From contig JAOXYC010041121.1 of assembly GCA_028565715.1 (NCBI GenBank), forward strand, positions 1 to 14,903: a stretch of 14,903 nucleotides of DNA. Reading direction: 5' to 3'. Source of the DNA: Phoronis pallida (lineage: Eukaryota > Phoronida > Phoronidae). Position numbers and translations under genes: made by a program. The notes below the pieces were generated by a model. The model made no database searches. It had not been told where the DNA came from and saw only the letters and a list, made by a program, of their open reading frames with translations. How positions within the stretch are numbered: the first letter of the stretch is position 1; each line of letters begins with the position of its first letter. This document shows positions 1-10,600 of this stretch, one piece after another.

Positions 1-1618
1 CAAAGACTACTAATGACAACTCTAACTCAAATACAGAGGACAGTGCAAGCACCGTAGCAGATAAAGATACTGAGAAGAAGGAATCCAGTGGCAAAAAATC
101 CTCTCCATGTAAGGCTACAGAAGGTGCAACAAAGACAACTGGGAGCACCAAGGAGACAAATGACAACTCTAACTCAAACACAGAGGACAGTGCAAGCACT
201 GTGGCTGACAAAGATGAGAAACAGGAATCTGCTGATAAAAAGCCAAAAGATGAATCGGGCTCTATGGAAAAAAAGACTCCTCAAAAGGGTGACCCTACAG
301 GGAGAAGGAGGTCTAGTGTGTCTAGAGCCTCAAAAACGGCAGCAAAAAAAACTTCTGGGGATTCCAGCGACTCTGGAGGGAAACAATCATCTCCAACCAG
401 AACAACTGAAGGCAAAAAGACACGTACCAAAAAAGCATCTGACAAAGGAGAAAAGTCCTCATCATCTTCTAAAGAGCCTTCATCAGAATCAGGAGGGAAA
501 CGTTCAACTCCATCCAGAGGAACACCTGTATCTGAAAGGAAGAAGTCTTTAAGCCCAAGTCCTACAGCGGTTGAACAGGGTTCCGCTGACATAAGGTTGA
601 CTCCAGCAGAGGACCAGAAAGAAAAAGATATCTCAGATCCGAAGGACAAGACTGAAGAAGATGGTTTAGATCCCAATGATACTAAGCCAGGTCTTGTGGT
701 GAAGTCTCCTGATATACACAGGAAGCTGTCTGATCATAGCTACAAGGTAGACCTTCTTCTAGGAACAGCTGGTGAGGGGGAGGAGAAAGGGGAAAAGAGT
801 GCAGTAGAGCTGAAGGCTGAGATGGAAGAAGGATATGAGAAGATGATACATGAAATGGAGGAAGAACAAGAAGCCAAACTTCAAGAACTACAAGGAGATG
901 AGGAGGTGGAATCTGAGAAGAGTTTACAGGTTGTTGAAGATGAAGAAACTGAAAAGAAAGATGAAGGTGAATCGGATGATGAACCAGCTGTGTTTGCTAA
1001 AATGAGAGAGGCCGTTGAAACTCCGCTTACTGAGGATGAGTTAGCAGGTTTTATGGAGGACCTAGAGAAGGAAGAAGATGATGATCTTGCGTCTATGAGC
1101 AATAAAGAGAAACTAGCGGATCTGCATAAGAAGCGTATGCAAGCAGGGGGTGAGCTTGAAACTGTTCTGAGCATAGCTGAATCCAGACAGTCGCCAAGGA
1201 GGCAGAGTCTGGAAACAGAGGCATTGGAAAAGAGTACAAGGGAACACAGGTTATCAGTTTCAGATGATGCTCGGACATCTAAGAGTGGCTCTGGTGCGGT
1301 AACACCCGAAGAAGCGAAAACACCCCGTCGCAGTTCCCTAACCACTGAGCATCAGCTGCCTGCACAATCTGCAGGGGCAGTGACTCCGGCTGGTGATAAG
1401 TCGAGAAGAGTAAGCTTTGATGGACGACTTGATCAAGAGGGCAAAAAGTCAGAAGAAGTAACTTCAAGAAAAACATCATCAACACAATTTGTTGTGGCCA
1501 TGCCATCAAAGTTTCAAGAAATGCTGGATATCGTGGAAAGTGAAAATCACATGTCAAGACTTTCTTTACAGGAACAAAAATCGGGCGTGAAATCTCCGGA
1601 TTCACAAAGATCAAGTGG
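1..1618 (+). CDS. ODAD2: ODAD2 first visible exon (partial), low-complexity N-terminal region
   Basis: The frame with codons starting at 3 is open from the window edge to the donor GG|GTAAAT at 1619. A GTG at 201 is internal valine, not a start, because the frame and its repeats continue upstream of it. The 538 full codons encode a Ser/Thr/Lys-rich segment (about residues 1-200), a Glu-rich probable coiled coil or charged helix (about residues 267-320), a second acidic helix (about 340-381), and a Ser-rich tail with RRxS motifs at 303-317, 1197-1208, 1326-1337 and 1404-1415. The donor leaves phase 2 (GG plus the first base of the next exon). No folded domain is recognised. The stop TAA at 1620 lies just inside the intron. 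Confidence 0.85.
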
Positions 1619-4600
1619 GTAAATAGTTTTTTCTAAAAGTGCAGTGTCTTTATGCACAGTTGATAAAATCTTATTTTCAAAAGTGCTTGAATGGATAATG
1701 TCTTTAGTATTTGCAGCAGGGATCTTGCCAACATGAAGGAAAACATAAAATTGAGTTCCAAAATTTCTGAATTATAAATGAATTTACTTTGCTTTCTCAG
1801 GTCTAAAGCCAAGACGCCCGCTGATGAAGACTCGTTCAGTGAGAGTTCGTCTGAGAGTGAGGAAGAGGAGGAGACAATGGACAGACGCACCGAGTCCAAC
1901 TCTGACCTACCGTCTGAATACTGGCAGATTCAGAAACTTGTCAAGTATTTGAAGGTACACCATTACTTTAATTTGAATTTTTAAAATGAATTCGGGCTAT
2001 TTAAAAAAACAATCTCATTAAAATGTGGCTTGCTTATTAATCATAATTTGATTTGTAATTTCATCATGTTCTCATAGAGAATGAGCCTGGAATTGTATGA
2101 ACCAAGAATCAAAATTTGATTATCGATTTGAATTGACATCGCCCTAGAATTGAAAATACATTTAAATGCTTTTAAAGCCACTTATACATCTTTCCAAAAC
2201 ATGGAAAACAAGACAGATCTACTCCATGTTTTCACATATCATACTTGAACACTCCATTTAGACTTTTCGATCATAAAAAGTGCTACTTGTGTCGTATACG
2301 CGGTCGTACACACACCTTTTTGTTCAGTATATTTTGTAACACGAAGGAGTTTTCGCGTGACACTTGGAAACTAATGGCTCGATTGCATGAACTAGGAATC
2401 GGCGAGTTGGCATTAAATCACTAAAACAGGACAGATTTCTTATTAGTTTGGCTCTACGCAAAGGTCATAACATCAAGAATACAATCCTGACCCACCAAAA
2501 AAACCAAAATATGTGTTCAGACCTTAGAAAGCGAAAATGTATCTTTAAGCAATCAGGCACACACCCCATCCTAATTGACATGTTTTTTGTTCTATACAGG
2601 GTGGTAATCAGACAGCAACCATCATTGCCCTATGTTCCATGAGAGACTTCAACTTAGCCCAGGAGACCTGTCAGCTTGCCATCAGGGATGTTGGAGGTCT
2701 GGAGGTCCTTATTAACCTGCTGGACACTGATGAAATTAAGTGCAAGGTAATTCAAGGTTTATTTGGCTACAAATTTTGTATTTATTGCTTTGAATTAGTA
2801 TCCAGAATTTACAATTCTTTGCCCAAGTCTCATACAACAGTGATTATATTTTTTGACTGAAGAAGTACCTGTAAACAATCTTCGTTTTATGACTTTTACA
2901 CATTATTTTCAACCTGTGAAAGTATAAATTGAGTAAATTATAATTCTAAGCACTGGACTCACCGGTTAACTTTCCCGACGTTGCGGACATGTCTGTGTCC
3001 TTTGACTAGGGTGAGTCCAGTGCTTAGAATTATAATTTACTCAATTGATGATCTACCTTGATGACCTTTAGGTTGATTGTTAGTTTCCAACGTTCCTATG
3101 ATAAAATTTTTTTCAAAAAAAATCTGGAACACAATTCTTCAGAAACTAGTATTAAAACCAATTCACTCACTTTTTGGAAAATATATTATAATTAAATTCT
3201 GGTGTTAAAACACGCAACTGGTTCTTAGTTTGATAAATCACTGAATGCAGTTATAAAAAATGGAGCTCATTGGAATGGCCATTATGCAAAATTTCATGTC
3301 TTTGAATTCCTAACTAGCTGAAATTGCCAATGAAAGATCATATTATTTATATAGTATAAATTTGAAATTGATTTCTCTTGTAGATTGGATCGTTGAAAAT
3401 CTTGAAAGAAATCTCACGCAATACACAGATTCGTCGCGCCATTGCTGACCTTGGAGGACTGCAGACAATGGTTCAAATACTGACTGATCCCAACAAGGAA
3501 TTAAAATGTCTGGCTGCAGAGACTATCGCAAATGTTGCAAAGTTCCGCCGAGCAAGAAGGACAGTCCGTCAACACGGCGGCATTAAAAAATTAGTAAGAA
3601 TAATTTAATAACAATGACATTCATATTGAACATTAATTTTCTTGTTAACTAGTATGTCAGAATTATATTTAAGAAAAGTTTTAACATAAAAGCTGAATGG
3701 TTAGCTTTTAGTACTTGAAGTGATCAACATTTAGTGAGAACTATGATTCTCATAATACCATTTTAATGCTGTTTTTGTTTGAGTCAAACATATTAATGGT
3801 TATTGATTTAGTGATTATCAAGCAATACCTGAAAATGTATAATCTACAAAACAATTTTTTTCCACCAGGTGACACTTTTGGACACAGAAGCCAATCGCAC
3901 ACCGCACCAGCAGATTTCACAGAAAGAGTTGGACAAGGACATTGACGTGGCTCGCTGCGGCGCCCTCGCTCTCTGGAGCTGCAGTAAAAGCACAAAGAAC
4001 AAGCAAGCAATGCGCACGGCAGGCTGCATCCCCCTGTTGGCCAAACTTCTCAAGTCACAACATGAAAGCATGCTTATTCCTGTTGTAGGCACTCTACAGG
4101 AATGTGCATCAGAGGTGAGCTTCTTGGCTGGGTTTTTGTTTGTAAACGCATTTCATGAGCAATATAGCAAAAGACTTTGGCAGAAGACTTTTAGCCAAAG
4201 CATTTTTAAAAAACTTACACTTATTTACAGTGTTTGAGAATGGCAACTTTTGTTTGATATTTTTAATCTATCACTTTTTGCACTCACAGTGATTTTAATT
4301 TTTATTGCATTCGTTTTGCTTATTTGCACAGTTTTAACCAGAACACTTCTCGCATAAAAAACAAAAAATTCAAATGAAATTAATATGAGCCTCCACATTA
4401 TCTCACAGCCTCAAATAAGATCAAATTGTCTGACAATTTGGTGTAACTCTCCCTGGAATATGCTATTAACTTAAAACATAAAACAAACACAAAAATATTC
4501 ACACAAAAACACAGAAAGTGTAATTTGATGGGCCAACTTTATGTTCTATAATTCACTCCGACCAAAACATTTTGAAAAATATTTTTAGGAGCCCTATCGT

Positions 4601-7600
4601 CGACACTCACATCGTTGTGAAATTTGGGTAAGGATGGGTCCTATAGTACCTGACCAAATACTTTCATCCTGTATTTATTTCCCTTAATGTGACTATTATT
4701 GCCCTATATTTCCTATATTTTCATGTCAATTAACTGATATACTTGTTTAATTAGTTGCATAATAGTGCTATCTTAGAAGAGTGTCCTTGGGAACTGCAAA
4801 TTTTGTTGCTTGAATAGTTAGGCTGACATTGTTTTCACATCATTATTTGCGAGTCAGATTGAAGTATATTTAGTGGCTGCAGCTTATCATTTCCTATCAT
4901 TGTGCTTCAGATTACTTGCATGGCAATGATTCATATGTTTATTTTTTTCTTGTCTTGTTCCTTTTCTTTTCAGGCCGCAGTTGCATTATTAAACAATGCT
5001 GAGGTCTCATACATAGAACATTTTTTTCTTTTAGCCAACACCAGTTCCTGGACGATTCCTATCAATCTTCTTACATGAATGATTTTATTGTGTAAAATAT
5101 TTATGATTAACAAATAGTTCACTCAAAAGATTTACCCTTTGATTTTGAATGAGTGTTAAAACTTGGAGATTTGTAATGTTGTCATAGGTTTAATTCTATT
5201 AAAAAAATTAAGTACTTGTTATTTCAAAATTATAATTAGCATTCTAAAAATGCGAAGCATTATGTAGATTTTTTATCACCCTCAGAAACTGGTTATCGAA
5301 CAATATAGCTGTGTGCGATGATTAGGAAAAGAAGTCTATCCAGTGCCCATGTGATTCAAAGCTGCTCCTCTCGAGTGACTGTGTCTAGGTATCATACCAC
5401 TCAGTTAACAGTCTCCAAGTTTATTTAGAATAACATATAATTGTTTTTTTGAATCCATTTTCCAGCAAAGCTACCGCCTAGCTATCCGTACGGAAGGCAT
5501 GATAGAAGACTTAGTCAAGAATCTGCATAGTGAGAACCAAGAACTACAGATGCATTGTTCCAGTGCTATATTCAAGGTATGCTCAAAACTCCTCAATGCT
5601 AAGAAAAATAAAGTGTTAGTTACAGATGTACAGAACTGAGGGTTATTTCAAAACAAATGCTATAACAACTTAAATGTTAACTTTCCATTACAGAAATAAA
5701 AAAATAAAAAAATGAATGTAAATGTTAATTCATAATGTTTGGAGAATAGTTGGTCACATGATAGCAAATCAATGGTCCATCTAAAGCTTACGTCATCTCC
5801 CGGGCGTCATCTTTCATGTTTTGTTGATGCATCAGTGTGTTAAGTTGATTTAACATTGTGTAAATTATCTGATATTTCTATTTCACTGATGTCGTCACTT
5901 TTAAAGAACATTCTACACAATGCCAAAATAAAAATTTGGAATGTGATCACTTTAACTCAAGTACGGTAATCTTTTCTTACAACCCAAACCGAGGCGCTTA
6001 GTTTAAAGCATCATGTAAATTGCGATAATAAATAAAAAATAAATACCTGAATTAAAACAATAATTCTGAATCCTCTACACTGAAATATTTTCTTGATATT
6101 TTTGTTTGACATTTCAGTGTGCAGAGGAAAAGGAAACGCGTGATTTGGTACGACAATATGGCGGCCTCGATCCTCTGGTCAACCTGCTCAATAATACAGA
6201 TAACAAGGAACTACTTGCAGCAGCAACGGGAGCCATTTGGAAGTGCGCGATTAGTCCAGAGAATGTGATGCGATTTCAGGAACTGAAGGCGATAGATTTA
6301 CTGGTGGCGTTACTAAATAACCAGCCGGAAGAGGTAAGTCGAGGAAAAGGCAATGTTAAGTGGCACAAAAGCCATACACGCTACATGTAGTTTTCACATC
6401 ACATTGAATTAGTTAAGTATGGTAGAAAATAAATGTTTGTTCAGAGTATTAAACATGTTTGGTTGAAGACACAGCAACATTCTGCACTGCTTATTTTACA
6501 GAGCATTTTTTCGTATCTAAGAAATAATTGTCTACCAGCACTAGTTGGTAACTTACCCAACAATTGTCCAATCATTGTCTACAGATAAAATATAATATGT
6601 CTACCATCTTGCAAAAATCCAGCATATATTCGAAAGTACATAATTTTATATGCTGGATTTTTACAAGATGGTAGACGTTTTATTTTATTTTATCTGTTGA
6701 CAATGATTGGACAAATGTTGGGTGAGTTACCAACCAGTGCTGATAGAGAATTGTTTCGTAGATACGAAAAAACGCTCCGTAAAATCAGCAGTGCAGAATG
6801 TTGCTGTGTCTTCAACCAAACTTGTTCGAACAAAGATCTCGTCCAAATCTACACCAATGTTTAGAATATTAAGAATGTGTAGCCACTTGTTTTTGATATT
6901 TTTTATGCAAATTTAAGCAGATCAAATGCATGCTATAGAATGCAAAGAGTTTGCTAGTTGAGATCCAATCATAAATAGATATAGTGTATTTTCCCTTATA
7001 AGTGCCCGTCCAGTAGCCGATGGAATTCTGATGTTTCAGCGTATCCCTAAATACCTTCATCAGGGAGAGACACCAAATACACTTGATAATTCTATTGAGG
7101 ATTTGTTTGGCAAATATGAAATATTGTTCTTATTTTTGTCTCTTCTGATGATGGTTTTATGAACACTCAAAAAATAAGACATACACATAAATATGTCGCA
7201 TTTTATTCTAAAATAAAAATAGTTTTTTATAGTCTATTCTCATAACTCTTTGTTAATTATGACTAAAGCACCCTGACAAACACGACATGGAAGTAAGTTT
7301 TGAGGGAAATTGGTGTTAAACATTCAGCAACGATGAATGAATATTATTTTGATTTGTTTGTTGTTTTTTCCATGCATGATCATTCTGCACAAACTTAAGT
7401 TATGAAATTCACTTATCATTTTCTTTGCAACAAAAAATTACACTAAGTCTGCATCATGTTTTAACATATTTTAAAATATCTGTATTTAATTTAGTTTGTG
7501 AGTGAATTCCTCTTACAATGATTCAAATAATTGTGCATGCTCTGAGACGGCTTGACAAATGTTTGATAGATGTGGTTATTTTTCATTATTATCAGTCTAT

Positions 7601-10600
7601 GCTGCCACCAATGCAGTTACATGTGACAATCAATCACAATTTCATGTTTAAACCTGAAATTGAATGTTTGAGGTCTATATTTACAAAAATTATTTCCCCT
7701 GAAACATGAATCAATTGTTGGTTCTTGTTGTAGTTTTAACTTTAAAGTTCAATCTATTGATTTGATAAAATGATGATATGATTAATGTTCATAGTGTTAT
7801 TTACAACTGATGATTATCAAATGGTTGCAAAAAGCACAGACTTACCATCATTTACCTAATTTTACCCTCTTATTTAAGGTGTTAGTGAATGTGGTTGGTG
7901 CTCTTGGAGAATGTGCTCAGGAACCTGCCAATCGTTCACAAATACGTAAGTGCGGAGGAATCTCACCGTTAGTCAATCTTCTGACGGGAACCAATCAGGC
8001 GCTACTAGTAAATGTTACTAAAGCCGTCGGAGCTTGTGCTGAAGAGCCTGATAATATGGCGTAAGTTAAAACAATTTAGTTGAGCCCCAACATAACAATG
8101 AATGCCTTTTGTAACTAAGATGGTGATTTATAACTCATTAGGCTCGAGGGAGGGTGTCAGAGAATGGTTATTTTGAATGTCTATTTCCCTTACCTTAACT
8201 AAATGAAAACACCAGCATTTTGGTGAATATTTCTATGGTCAAGAAATAATCTAAATTTGTAAATTGCTTGAAGAAAAAAAGAAAAAGAAAATTTAATTTA
8301 GTTTGTTTACACTGAAAATGTTTTAGACCCCTGTTATTAAAGTCAGTTTTCAAAGAGCCTCAAAATGAAATGTCCTTAGTTTCAAATCCAAAATAAAGAG
8401 AAAAAATAAATCTTCTTTTAGTTATTTCATAAACTTCAAAACCATTTCTAACTTTGCTCACTCAAATTATCTTTTATGTAGGGTTCATGTTTTATTAAAT
8501 TTTCTGTCTCTAGAAGCAAAGATGGGTAAGAAATCGGGTGTTTTATTTTTCAATTTCTTTTTAAGTAGAAAAGGAGTTTAGATTGAAGAACTTCTTCATA
8601 ATCAATACATGCAGATTCTTCAAAATATTGATTTTTATTTTCTTGTTTATATTTTTTATAGGAATTTTGAACTTGTGTGATGTATGATTTACCTCAATTC
8701 TAAGAATACGTAGGGAGCGAAACAATATATTTTTCAAGATAGAATTATAGTTGTCTATTTCCTTTCATAATTTAAAGTTTTTTTTCTGAAAAAACAGACT
8801 GAAATGTTTTTTCGATTGGTAATTTTAGTCGCTAGCTTTGACTGTTATGTGGGTTTTTATCACTAACATGATTAATATCGTCTGAATAGTTTTCTTTAAA
8901 AGTAAAAATACATTTTCAAATTTAGTTTTAACATACAAAGGTGTTTTACACATTTATATCTACCGTATAACATATTCTATTTCACCACTACAGATACAAA
9001 TGGAAAAATCTGACTCTGCTTAACGTATGTTTTATGATATTTAAACTGCCAGTGAGTGATCATATTTCTGTTTTCTCACCAGGAATATTGACCGGTTAGA
9101 TGGAGTGCGGTTGCTATGGTCACTGTTAAAGAATCAGAACCCTGAAGTACAAGCTAGTGCGGCCTGGGCTATATGTCCTTGTATAGAAAATGCTAAGGTG
9201 AGTGGAATATTGGTGGCTTTTTAAATTGTTAAAGATACTGTCTCCTCGTTGGTCCTGATCTGGCGTCAAAATTAAAATCAACTAGAAATTTTGTATATGA
9301 GTCCTTTGATGAACATAACTAACTTGCATCTGATTCAAAAAATTCAAAAAAAATCTGAACAGCGTGATTTGAGAGCTTTTTATCCGAAAAAAGTCAAACA
9401 TACTTTTAAGACTAGTTAAGAGTAGGTTAAAATCAAGACACAAATGCTCTCAAATCACCCCTTTGCAGATTTTTTTTGAATTTTTGACTCAGATGCAAGT
9501 AAGTTATGTTTAACAAAGGACTCGTACACAATATCTCTAGTTAATTTGCGATTTGACGCCAGATTGGGACCAACGAGGAGACAGTATCTTTAAGAAACAA
9601 TGAACAATTTCTTTTACCGCTTTTTTAAAAAATTGGCAATTTAAAAATTGTTTGTCAAATTGCATGCTTAGAAGAATCTTATTATTTTCCTGGGGAATGA
9701 TGTAATCATATCAACTATCATTGAGCTAATTCGTTTACGGACCCAAACCATTACCAAAACAGTATTTTAAATATTTTTTATTATAAATAATTTTACTTTC
9801 ACATTGATATTTTTTTTTAAGATTAAGGACTGAAATTATCAAATAAAGTTTTTGTTTTAATTGATTGTAACAGATGCTAAAAAATTTCTTTTAATTTAGG
9901 ATGCTGGAGAGATGGTTCGTAGTTTTGTAGGAGGTCTCGAACTTATTGTCAGCCTGCTCAAATCTGACGATCAGGAAGTGTTAGCCAGTGTCTGTGCTGC
10001 CATAGCAAACATCGCCAAGGATGAAGAGAATCTAGCTGTGATAACAGACCATGGGGTTGTACCCATGCTTGCCAAATTAACAAATACGGTAAGATCTGAA
10101 ATATGTAGTTCATTATAATGAAGCAAATCAATTGATCATGAGTTCACCTTTTCTAGTATTATTTTCTTTATTTTAATCCACATTTTTCGAAAACCCACCC
10201 TCAATTCATAATTATCACTGCATAATTCACTGGAACTACTTTCTTTGATTGACAGTTCAAACTCGTTGGTTAGCAGGCGGTATGTTGTATAACAATTATT
10301 AATAAACTGTCTGCCCAACCCTGCTGCCTGAATCAATTTTAATACTAATAATATTATGAGAATTGAATTTATAATAATGAAAACATCAGATGTTACAGCA
10401 TACTTTATGAGTCACTGTTGTTATGACTTTAAAAGATGAACAAATTGAAAATTTCAGAAATATTGTCTCAAGTCTTCTTGAAATGCTCTTGCAGTAATTG
10501 CAAGCTGTCATGAGATTTTAATTTCATTGTACATCCAAAAAGATTGAACTGCAATTTCATTTTTTTTTAATTCTTTATTTGAAAACAAGCATATTACAAA

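Larger units (their letters stand above)
6334..7878 (+). other. ODAD2 intron 7
   Basis: At 1545 bp this is the longest intron in the window, phase 0, acceptor CTTATTTAAG. It contains the fold-back element at 6457-6821 and a minus-strand hammerhead-like motif near 7034-7063. The section 7100-7870 is AT-rich with no coding signal. Confidence 0.8.

Noticed and set aside
201-203. GTG as a translation start
   Set aside because: The frame is open from base 3 and repeated protein sequence continues upstream of 201, so this is an internal valine codon.
88-552. Open frame overlapping the first exon in another plus frame
   Set aside because: It lies within the repeat-rich ODAD2 exon, and its Lys/Leu/Gln-rich translation is a by-product of that biased composition.
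281-1345. Minus-strand open frames opposite the first exon (281-676 and 881-1345)
   Set aside because: Antisense shadows of the Ser/Glu-rich coding sequence; they are Ser- and Phe-rich with no family resemblance.
2098-2155. hAT-like terminal sequence in intron 2 (ATCGATTTG near ATCGCCCTAG)
   Set aside because: It resembles terminal regions of known element families, but no second end and no 8-bp target duplication could be found.
7518-7709. Open frame within intron 7
   Set aside because: No similarity to the gene or any family I recognise, and no matching splice sites; it fits chance in AT-rich sequence.
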